Positions 52,389 to 62,365 of a stretch of 64,000 bases of DNA are shown here, in pieces. This stretch comes from Poecilobothrus nobilitatus (taxonomy: Eukaryota; Arthropoda; Insecta; Diptera; Dolichopodidae): positions 38,149,445 to 38,213,444 of the forward strand of contig OX352772.1 in assembly GCA_947095535.1 (NCBI GenBank), given 5' to 3'. The notes under the pieces are model-generated. The model ran no database searches. It was given only the letters and a program-made list of their open reading frames with translations, and had not been told where the DNA came from. Numbering within the stretch: the stretch's first letter is position 1; each line of letters starts with the position of its first letter. The translations under genes and the position numbers were made by a program.

Positions 52389-54025
52389 AGCGTAAACGAC
52401 TGAGGGGAATTTTTTGAAATTTCATATTTAAGGTTTTGACGTAAATATCTCGGATTGATAAGTTTTTGGAGCAAATCGGAGAACCGGAAGTAGTAGTTTA
52501 CTAGTGTCATTTTTAAGTTTTTTACGAATTGTGTATGCCTGTGATTTCGTAACAGAAAAACATTATGAGAAAAATTATTAATAAAAAATTCTTACACAAG
52601 TAAAGAGCAACAACTTTGTCATAGAATATTTTTTGATCCGACAAACTTTAATTTTTATTTAATTTTTTTTTCTAAGTCCAAATTTAATACATAACACGCC
52701 ATATGAATTTATATGAACAATTTTTTTTGTTTTTTTTTTATATCTCTAAAAATTGATATACATACTTATATCTATGCATATTATTCTTTTGTTACGTCAT
52801 CAACAGTTATGTTACGTCGTCAATTTAAACGGTAAAATTTTTGTTAGCATGAACAAAAATTATGTATGAATGAATGCACATATATTTTTACGATTTCATT
52901 GCTTATTATTGTTATTGAATAAAACAAAATATTGTTAAATTATTAGAAGTTATTTTGCTTTGATATAAATTATTATGTAAAAAATCTATAAATTTTGGCA
53001 TAGTACTTTTCGTGTAGTGACGGTCGGTCCTGTGATGGAGATAGCTGTTTTTTTTTTGGATTTCTTCGTTTGAAAACATATTTTTAATAAAAAAAAAATT
53101 CAATTATAAAAGAAGTTTATTATTCTTATACAAAGAATGTCTAATAAAATGGGAGGCAATACTTTTAAAACGTAATAAAAGCAACAATTTTTAAAATTAG
53201 AAAATCATATAATCACACCAAGTTCTTAATTTTTTTATTCCAGAAAAAAAAAAAAAAACCAAAAAATAAGAAGAATGAAACTAAAAACTGAAGAAAAAAA
53301 AATATGCCTAATTGGAATTCTTTTGAATCCTTGCAGACAATATTTTTGTATAGTTACCGACAAAATAATTTAATTTAATTTAAACACAAAATTTGAAAAT
53401 GATTAGAAAATTTAAGAAATAATTTTGGAATAAATCTATCTATAAGGAATTTTAAAGAATTTATTTATCTAGAAAATATTTTTTAATTTTTTAATTTGCT
53501 CAAATTTTCGAAATAATTGGTTTAAAAACCCCACGCTAATCTTAATTACAGTAAGACAGTAATTTAATACAGTAATCCTTAAAAGGTTTATCGTACTGCA
53601 TCAGAAATCATTATAACCTTAAAAAGAAATAAAAATTCATCATATAACTCTGCCAACAGTTTGATAATTTTTCATTAATTTAAAATTACCTTTGATTAAT
53701 TGGTTGTAAAATTAAAGAAAAACAATACAGTATGTAAAACCAAATGTCCTTAAAGATAGAATTTTCCAAAAAGGCAATATGAAGTTTATATTGGTAATCT
53801 ACAATAATTTTTTTTGAAAATTTTCCTTAACTTATGCTTATTTTAAATATCTTATTCCTTTCAAAATCAAAAATATATAACATGAAAATGTATGTTATAT
53901 ATTGAAACATGATAATGTATTATAAGGAGCCATAAAATATTTATTACACATAACGGTAAATATTTAATAGCCAATTAGACTAATATATATTTTATTTGTT
54001 ATGATTTGAGAGTTTAAGAAATTTA

Positions 54026-54363
54026 ATGCAGTTTTATGTTTTCAGATTCAAAAAATATAAATCTTATAGTTCTTGCTCTAACGAAATTAAAAGTTTGATC
54101 CCTTCTCTCAAAGTATTCCAAGGAGAAAGAAAAAGACCTTCTACTGGCCAACCCTACATGTCCTTCATATTGCCAGATTGTATAATTTGCCTTGTAGAAA
54201 CTAATTTGTGGGGCGAACATTGCTAATATGGAGCCATCTTCCACCTCATGTGTTCCCCAGAATTGGCAATGATTTTACATACAACGTGCAACGATTCAAA
54301 ATGAACATTAAATATTCTGTTCACAATATGCCTACCAATTTGAAAACAATTTTCATTCCCTAA
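54026..54363 (+). pseudogene. Non-LTR retrotransposon ORF2 C-terminus, same family as 30.8 kb
   Basis: Reads FYVFRFKKYKSYSSCSNEIK and IPSLKVFQGERKRPSTGQPY, then after one frameshift LIWSHLPPHVFP and YNVQRFKMNIKYSVHNMP, ending at TAA 54361-54363. This matches the final part of CR1/Jockey-like ORF2 proteins (FYRF...C..EL...P........R......P......RT...WN.LP..VFP....F...I). About 0.1 kb of less AT-rich 3' sequence follows (to about 54480). Confidence 0.75.
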
Positions 54364-55649
54364 CTTAACTTCCTTTGACCAGGCGGTACCTGAGTACTAA
54401 AGGTCCTATAACATAATGTTTGGTCTTATTTAGCTGTGTAAGGTAGGTGTAGTTTAGTGCGTTCAAAACTCATACACATATAGAAGTCTCGCGTACTAAT
54501 TTCATTACTCTTTCGATGATTCCCACCTACCCCAGCAAAAAAGAAAGAACATAAGTACCGAACCATTTCAAAAATAAATCAATATCAATTTTTGGTGTCC
54601 TCTCATGATTTTTTTTGAAACTATTGAAAAAATTAGTTTTTATTCAATTTTTTAATTCGACTATATCTAAAACATTTTTAAAGTTATAGACTGCTTCTTG
54701 TCACCACCTTTTCGTTTGTTTTCACCTTATATTTAAGCACATATCTTATTCTTTTTCACATATTACGAAAAATAACAACATTTTATTTACTGCCTAAATC
54801 ATAAAACTTTTATGTTATGTTATCGCAATCTACTACATGTAACTAAAAAAAATACGTTTTCAATTTTATGTCCGCAAATGTAGTAATGTAAAAAAAAAAA
54901 TATAAAAAATTAGTATTCAAAATAAAGAATTATAAGTCAACAAACTGACAAAAGAAGATAACTAAAGTTGATATAATAACGTCTTCTAATTTAAAGTCTA
55001 ACTTCTTATTCTTTTTGTATATATAGGGATATTGAGAAAATTAGGTCAGTTGAACAATGAAAAAATAAGTTTTGTTAATCTTTAAAAAATTTAAAAACTA
55101 ATCTTAAAAGAAAAGAAATTTTCTAAGTTTTTATTTAACTTAGACTCCCATTCTACTCTAATTCTTTTAGAATTAAAAAAGAAATAATACTTTTTATATT
55201 ATTTTATTAAGTACATAAAAAAAGGATAATTTAGAGAAAAAATAATAGAAAATTAATAAGCACTCAATGTTTTAACAAGAATCAACATAGAAATTAAAAA
55301 TCTTTAAGAAAAGAATTTAAGAAAATAAGGATATATAGGCAGTTCTAATTTTTTTCAAACTTTGCAGAAGTGTGTACAGCCCATGATGTAATATTTCGTT
55401 TTTCACAGGGTCGGTTCAAGAGAACATCATTAAGAGGTCATTATATCAAAATAAACGGAACTATATCCGAAAATAATATAAAGCTTTCATAAGAAATGCA
55501 GAAGAATAATAAACTGTTACAGGCAAATATCATAATAGACAATTGAAATTCTGTCCTTTTTAACTGCCATAATTCAATCTTTCAAGTCAAAAAGTTTCAT
55601 CAACAAAAATAAAAAATTATTATCTATTGTTTATGTAGCTATTATTTAT

Positions 55650-55950
55650 TTTCGGTGCCCGGTAATAATGCCTTAGGAAATAAAGCCGAATCGGCTCTAT
55701 TTTTATTCCGATGTGGAAATAAAGCCGAAATTGGGAATTTTAAGAATTCGGCCTTATTACCATTTTGAAAAGAAAATAATGCCGAAATTGAAAATAAATA
55801 AAGTCGATTCCGATTTCATTGATGTTAAATACATATTTTAAAAATTTTAATATTTTCATTATTTATAGCTACATATTCTGGAAAAAGCGAAAAATAATAA
55901 ATAACACATTTTTAATATGGTGCAGTGACAGAACACCCGAGGAAATAAAG
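55650..55950. mobile_element. Fragment of the AATAAAGCC inverted-repeat family
   Basis: Starts CGGTGCCCGGTAATAATGCC and continues with repeated GGAAATAAAGCCG motifs on both orientations (GGCCTTATTACC on the other side). It resembles the ends of the elements at 2390 and 39130, but I found no matching right terminus, so it is taken as truncated or rearranged. Confidence 0.45.
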
Positions 55951-57251
55951 TCCGTGTAAAAAACATTTAATATTTTACGAAACTAAAAATATTTAAATCT
56001 GCACATAAATAATATAAAAAACAATCAAAAATTAAAGAATCATTTAAAGTGGCTAAGTTCATTTTGGAATGTTTCTATTATTCCGTTTATTAAGTTAAAA
56101 TTTTTTCACTAATATTTTTAAAATTGTTTAATAAAATATTTGAAAAAACTGAAAAAAAAAAATAAGAAAAAATCTACAATTAATACTACATCTGTAATGA
56201 ATGAAAGCTTTCATTCGCTCTCTATATGCTGTCAAAATGTATTAAATTGTATGAAATTGTATAAAAGCCGTCGTTTCGCAACCGGGAAAGTTGTTTAAAT
56301 TTTTTCGCTTCCAATACACATTCACGTGTCAAATAAATCATTTTTTTAGTCAATACATTTATTTTTTTGCAATATTTTTAAAATAATTTCCAATTTAAAA
56401 TATTCAAAACAGAAAATATTGAAGTTAAAATAGAGAAACAAACTTTTCTTCATTTTTTGTAAAAGGAATACATTTTATTTAAAAATAATTTTTTTTTGGA
56501 TTTGATCATATAAAAATTATTATTACTAGAACGGCAAGATAATGTTCCCGTTTCTTTTCTCCCAATGGGATTTCCTATCTCTAGATATTCATTCAAAAAA
56601 ATACAAATTAATTTCTTACACGTATACAATTCGTACAATCAGCTGCTGCTGTTGTTGTTTGTGTTGTCATTAACATATAAGAATCTATAGTTAATAAATA
56701 CAAACATTGTAGGTATTTACCGTAAAATGAAATAAAATTATCGCGTAGAAATTGAAATTTTGCTTGAATGCACAGAATATTGAAAAAATATTTTTGCCGA
56801 TCTAAACATTGCCGCTCCAGATATTTGCCCATCTCACCCCTTAATCGACCCCTGTTTAATTGCAAGCTTACCACATGAACAAATTCATACAATCTTCTAC
56901 TATACATTTAATTGACATTTTAGATTAAAATTTATTTTTCATCAAATTATCTTATATCTAAAAAAAAATTCTTCAGGCTAACAATAAAAAAAGTATAAAA
57001 AATTAAAGCACGAAAATAAAAATTAATTGACGAACTTACACCTAAATGACAAAAAAAAAAAATTGAGAAAAATATTTAAAAAAAAAAATCGGACAAAATT
57101 TATATTTTTTTGTTATTATAATTTGAACGGAAAATAATTCAAAATGTAATATTCGGAAAAAAACTTTTAGAGTACCGGTCTGTTTAAATATACTAAGTAA
57201 TTATAAGATTATATCTTATGTTTAACAAAATAATTTAAATAATAAAAAATA

Positions 57252-57433
57252 GGGGGTCTCGGTGGCCTAGTGGACGCTGTAAACAACGAGAGAGTGCAGG
57301 TTCGAATCCTACACACGTCGTAAGAGTAATTTCCCCTTACGACAAGTACAGCCACGCCTGAAAAGGAAAGACTGTGTAATTTCCTTGTTACATTTATATA
57401 GCAGGGAAATGCACTAAAAATAAAAAAAAAAAA
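57252..57433 (+). mobile_element. tRNA-derived SINE, family A, internally deleted, 158 bp before the fibronectin exon
   Basis: Same family as at 37534, but about 18 bases are missing after TGGCCTAGTGG, which damages the A-box region. B box GGTTCGAATCC and the GTCGTAAG/CTTACGAC hairpin are intact, followed by an A-rich tail. It ends only about 158 bases upstream of the acceptor of the exon at 57591. No clear target duplication because the flanks are A-rich. Confidence 0.85.
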
Positions 57434-57590
57434 TTTCCAAAATATGTAGTTCTAAATTTTTATTCAAATTTATTTTAATAAAACCAAAAGGTTTAAAATT
57501 TCTAAAATGTTATATACATATATACTATATAGTATAATTACTATACATAAATAGTATAATTAATTTTTTTTTTATTTTAATATTTTTTAG

Positions 57591-57869
57591 CACCAGATCC
57601 ACCATCAAATTTATCTGTTGCTGTACGTAGTGGTAAAACAGCAACAATAACATGGAGTCCACCAACTCAAGGAAATTATACATCATTTAAAATACGTATA
57701 TTAGGAATATCAGATAATTTTGAAACAAATAAAACAGTTTATGTTGAAAATAATGTATTTCAATATACTGCTAGAGAATTAACACCAGGTGCAACATATC
57801 AGGTACAAGCTTATACAATATATGATAATAAAGAATCAGTAGCTTATACATCCAGAAATTTCACAACGA
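57591..57869 (+). CDS. Ptp10D: Receptor-type protein tyrosine phosphatase (Ptp10D/Ptp4E type), fibronectin III exon
   Basis: Coding exon of 279 bases between acceptor TATTTTTTAG and donor A|GTAAGT. The G left over from the previous exon completes the first codon (G+CA, Ala), giving 93 codons plus one base, so the exon is flanked by phase-1 introns on both sides. It encodes one fibronectin type III domain: [10 protein letters not shown] at the start (A and B strands), TITWSPP with the conserved Trp at residue 22, and [17 protein letters not shown] (about 63-79) with the conserved Leu and Tyr of the E-F region. It ends RNFTT. Sequons are NLS (7), NYT (29), NKT (47) and NFT (90). No stop or frameshift is present. 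It continues the protein of the exon ending at 28592. The next exon, expected to begin by completing a Lys codon (A|AA), is not in the window. Confidence 0.95.
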
Positions 57870-58841
57870 GTAAGTTTTTGAATCGATTGAAACGCTTTTG
57901 GTTTTTTTTTTGTGTATTTTTAAATTTAATTACAAAAATAATTTTTATTTTTATTAATTTAATTAAATTTTTATTTATTAATATCAGAAAACAAAAAAAA
58001 AAAACAAAAAACAAAAATTAATTATAGTTTTATTTTTTTATTTTTTTTTTTTTATTTTTAAATGGGATATGGATCAAAATAATTTAATATTTTAATAAAA
58101 AACTAGAAAATCCCCTGTGCAATTGCACAATTTCTATAGATTCAAAAACATTTGCGGTATCATACTGACTCCCTTAATAAACTACCTAAAAATTTCATTT
58201 TTACATCAGCACCATTAAAAAAACTTTGGTATCACTTACTTACTTGATGTAATAGAAAAAAACATAAAACAAATCTGAACACATAAAATTAAAAATGTTA
58301 GGAACAGTTTATTAATTTTTTCACGCCGTTTTTTCGTGGCGGTAATTTTTGACAGTTTTTTAATCATTGAGAAAAAATGGTCCAAGCTAAAAACACATTC
58401 AGGGTAAAAGTTCGTGCCGATATCTCAAAAATTGTTTGAAACACATGTATAAAGTGCACAATAAAAACCGGCGAAAAGCCAACCAACACCAACCGCTACG
58501 ACATTTTTATTTTTGTTACATTTAAAATAATCCCAATAATCGAAATAATTTTAATATTTGTTAAAATTTTACCAGACTCTTTATTTTTCTTTAGTTTAAA
58601 AAAAAAATTTTTATGTCGATAAAAACAGTTGTTTTCGCCGCGAATTACTTTAATTACCAAAACTACTTTCAAGTCTTTTGCGTTTATTTTTTTTTTTGCT
58701 TGAAAAAAATTTGCTGAATTTATTTTATTTAAATGTACTTTGGAAGAGGTCTTTAGTATATTTAATAAAAGATTCATGTCTCTGATAATGTAATTTCATA
58801 AGCCTTTTTTTTGTGTGGGTCGTTTTCGACAGCTTTTTAAT

Positions 58842-59390
58842 TTAATGGTCTAATAATAAATTAGTACAAAATTATGAATCTATTTTGAGAGAAGGCATCT
58901 AAAATGATATTTCCTATGTTATTTTTTCTCTTTTTTTTAAGAAAAATATCCATTTCTATAATATTTAGTAAGTTTCTGATTTCTGTTATGAAATATAATT
59001 AGCTAAGTCTGCCGAATTTTATATTAATAAAAAAAATTCGAATATTTTATGTTATATCAAAAATTCAGCTTAAAAAATCAAAATTCCAACCTAAATAAAC
59101 AAAACTACTTTAAAGTCTGTTGCGAAACTTTTACCAGCTTTTATAATAGTGAAAACAAAATCAAGAATAAAATCGGCCTATTATTTTTTTTCTTATAAAT
59201 ATAAGGCTTACTATAAACTTTGCTCTTTTCACTTTCAGGTCTTTTAATTTTATTAAGAGTATTTTTATTTTTTTCAAAACAAAGAGTCATTTGAAAACTG
59301 CCAGCAGAAGATTAATAATTTATTTTTAATTTACCGCTGCGACCAGTTCATAATGGATGACGGTCAAATTTAAAAATTAAAAATTTGCTT
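58842..59390 (+). repeat. Direct duplication inside the Helitron candidate, copy 1
   Basis: About 0.55 kb starting TAATGGTCTAATAATAAATT and ending near GGTCAAATTTAAAAATT, repeated with small indels at 59993-60530. Both copies contain TAAGTTTCTGA, the phrase AAAACAAAATCAAGAATAAA and a terminal ACCGCTGCG...GGTC segment. The similarity is obvious by eye but clearly below identity, so the duplication is not recent. It is non-coding in all frames I checked. Confidence 0.85.
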
Positions 59391-59502
59391 TAAATTTTGT
59401 GTCGAAAGTACTTTTTAAAAAGTAAACATTTCTGTCTCTGATAAGACTTTTAGTCCAAGATTTGTGTCTCTGATAATAAAATTTTAAATTATTAAATAAA
59501 TA

Positions 59503-59590
59503 TACAGAAATATCATCTTTGCCAGTTTAGTTTACATTCAGTGTGAGTGGTTTATTATAGAAATAAAATATTTTTTTTTACATCTTGTGC
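59503..59590 (+). repeat. Copy of the Helitron 5' subterminal segment
   Basis: About 85 bases (ATATACAGAAATATCATC...CATCTTGTG) match 62438-62550 almost exactly. The 62.5-kb copy has an extra palindromic insert GTTGGCAAGGTCTCGCCAAC between TTACAT and CTTGTG. This places a second 5'-terminal-like segment in the middle of the element. Confidence 0.85.
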
Positions 59591-59992
59591 GTCTGGTATT
59601 AATATCTATATGATATTTAATATCTTGTGTGAATTGGTATTATCAGAGACTACATAGAGATGTACAAATTCATACAAAAATTTGTACTAATTTTTTTTCA
59701 AACGGGCCAGCTAAAACTGGCTAGTTTTAAAAATTTTAAAGCACAGAAATATTTGATTTGTGTCATAGCTAAAAGAATTTAGTGAAAACCAGAATCTTCT
59801 GTAAAATCTGGTGTAAAATGTAAAAATTATCATTCATATATTTTATGCATTTACAAAATTTTTTTATCTTTGTGAATTAAACCATAATCATTATATTGTG
59901 TATATTATCAGAAATTCAATCATTAATTTCAGGTATTATATTATCTGATCTGATTAACAAATCTTATTTTTTTCCATGGCTAACAATATTAT

Positions 59993-60530
59993 TAATGGTC
60001 TAATAATAAATTAGTACAAAATTATGAATCTTATGAGAGAAGGCGTCTAAAATGACATTTTCTATGTAATTTTTTTCTTTTTTTTTTTAAGAAAAATATC
60101 CGTTTCTATAATATTTAGTAAGTTTCTGACTTCTGTTATGAAATATAATTATTTAAGTCTGCCTAATTTTATATTAATAAAAAAATTTCGAATATTTTAT
60201 GTTATACCAGTTCTACCGAAAATTTAGCTTAAAAATCTAAATTTCAACCTAAAGTCTGTTACGAAGCACCAGCTTTTATACTAATGAAAACAAAATCAAG
60301 AATAAAATCGGCCTATTATTTTTTTCTAATAAATATGAGGTTTACTATAAACTTTGCTCACTCTCACTTTTTCACTTTCAGGCGCTTTAATTTTATTAAG
60401 AGTACCTATTTTTATTTTTTTTTTCCAAAACAAAGATTGAAAATGCCAACAGAAGATTAATAATTTATTTTTAATTTACCGCTGCGACCAGTTCATAATG
60501 GACGTAGCGGTCAAATTTAAAAATTTGCTG
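59993..60530 (+). repeat. Direct duplication inside the Helitron candidate, copy 2
   Basis: Second copy of the unit at 58842-59390. Its 3' end keeps an imperfect hairpin, ACCGCTGCG against CGTAGCGGT, around 60478-60511, which is blurred in the first copy (GGATGACGGTC). Confidence 0.85.
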
Positions 60531-61432
60531 AATTTATTTTGATTGAAAATGTGTTTTTTAAGTATGTATGTACTTTTCCTTTTTTGACTGTACTCACTTT
60601 TAATGAACGGTTTGTGTCTCTGACAATAATTCTAGTGGAAAATTTAGTCTCTGGTAATAATATTTACTAAATTTATTTATATTTTTAATTAACGGTTTGC
60701 GTCTCTTGATAATACTTTGAGTTAAAGATTCGTATCTCTGGTAATAAAACTTTAAATTATTAAATAAATAGTAAAAAAGCCTTATTAAAGGGTATAAGTA
60801 GAAAAATAAAGCTTTTGTGAAAGTTTCCTCAGTTTTATGAACAATTTAATTTTAGTAAATTTATTCAAATACTTATATGTATTATATTTAGATATTGATA
60901 AATGTAAAATTTATTGCTAAAGTGTTTTAAATAATGAAAAACCTCAATGATGCTGTGAAGTAGTTTCTTTCAAAAATGTAATAAAAATGATTATTTAATA
61001 AATCTCATCTCTTATAAATTTCTTTGTCAAGCTTTGGATTAAAAAACCAAAGGTTGGATTAAAAACCAATGGTAAATAAATTTTTGCCAATAGTATCAAA
61101 AATTTTCGCTTCGAAAAAATACAGTATCAAACTTTATAATTTTGAAACTAAACTACACTGATCTGATGCATTTGCCTAATTATAATATATAGTACACTTG
61201 TTATATTTTTCTATGGTTGCCATAGCAAATGCTTCAAAACTTTCTTTGTTATATTTTTCAAACAAATTTTTACTCTATCCGTAATAATATTCTGTCTCTT
61301 TATCTATCGCTTTCTCTACAAAATCTTCACACCGTAAGTTTTACGCACCTTTTATGTAAAACAATAAAAATTGGCTGTGCATATAATGTTGAAGTTTTAG
61401 AAAATAAAAATCATAAAAGAAGCATAAAATTA

Positions 61433-61750
61433 AGAAAATGTTACACATTCAAAATTTAATTGAAAATTGTGATTTTATAATTTAAATTGCGCTCCTTTAA
61501 AAGCTTTGGTTTTACGCACCGCTTTATTTTTTTATAATTTCTACTTAAAAATGCAACTCTTTAAAAATTTTGATTTATGCACTGTCTTGTTTTTTCATTC
61601 TTTTTATAGCATAACATTTTAATTCTTTTTTTCTATCTGTTATGTACCTAAATATCAGATGTACGTTTCTTTCTTTTCATAGCATAGCATTTAATATTTC
61701 TTTTTCTATCTGTTATGTACGTAAATATCAGAGGTATGTTTTTTCATTTA
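61433..61750 (+). repeat. Direct and tandem repeats inside the Helitron candidate, block 1
   Basis: A block starting AAGAAAATGTTAC recurs at about 62154-62362 with the same order of phrases: CTACTTAAAAAT, then TTTGATTTATRCACTG, then ATAGCATAACATT, then AAATATCAGATGTACGTTTC. Inside block 1 the unit TCTATCTGTTATGTACSTAAATATCAG is itself tandemly repeated with a period near 72 bases (about 61608, 61681 and a decayed third at 61750). Confidence 0.8.
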
Positions 61751-62153
61751 AAATCATAACATTTTAATAGTTCTTTTTTTCTTTAAAAATATTTAAAAAC
61801 AATCAAAGTAACATTTTTGTTCTCTTTTTTTTCTATTCGTTTTTATTTTTCTTCGCAGTATTACATTTTACTTTTTTTTTTGTTTTCTGTTCTTTTTTTT
61901 AAGTATTAAATTTATACATCAGTCTATTTAAAAAATATAAATTATAACCTATAGAACATTCTGAATTTTCTTTTTGTTCGTTTTTGTTTACCGTCCATTC
62001 ATTCATATAAATAACTGTTGCCTATATAAAAATTAATAAATCTGTAATAAATCTAATATATGTATACCCATATTTTTATTCATATATCTATATTATGGGC
62101 TAAACTTCTGATTCTAAAATTGTACTATATTATGGCAAAATTTTTAAAAAATT

Positions 62154-62365
62154 AAGAAAATGTTACTTAGCAAAATTTAAATAAAAATATTATTGCAATT
62201 TTATAATGTTCTACTTAAAAATACGACCCTCTAAAAACTTTGATTTATACACTGCCTTGTTTTTTCTTTCATTTCATAGCATAACATTATAAAATTTATT
62301 GTTTTCTATCTTTTATATGGGTAAATATCAGATGTACGTTTCTTTCTTTTCATAGTATAACATTT
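62154..62365 (+). repeat. Direct repeat inside the Helitron candidate, block 2
   Basis: Second copy of the block at 61433-61690, with AAATATCAGATGTACGTTTC preserved exactly. Confidence 0.8.

Larger units (their letters stand above)
28593..57590 (+). other. Phase-1 intron of the Ptp10D-like gene, 28,998 bp
   Basis: Runs from GTATGT to TTTTTTAG. It is AT-rich throughout, with long A and T tracts, and is populated by degraded non-LTR retrotransposons on both strands, SINEs, inverted-repeat elements and microsatellites, listed separately. No additional exon that could splice in frame between the two fibronectin exons was seen, and the two exons are adjacent in the remembered fly protein, so skipping nothing is expected. 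Stretches without a separate entry (for example 28600-29650, 31440-33590, 38250-39120, 43230-45580, 48800-50660, 52530-54020 and 55000-55640) show only AT-rich sequence with homopolymer runs. Confidence 0.9.

Noticed and set aside
52134..52510. Three overlapping minus-strand frames of 82-99 codons rich in His-Thr repeats
   Set aside because: They are translations of the TG microsatellite, open only because the repeat lacks stops.
56450..56907. Two overlapping minus-strand frames of 62 and 99 codons
   Set aside because: Some readable text but no recognised domain, no splice sites checked as convincing, and no similarity to transposon proteins that I know.
58496..58777. Minus-strand 93-codon frame inside the Helitron candidate
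   Set aside because: Lys/Asn/Ile-rich, without Rep or helicase motifs; chance frame.
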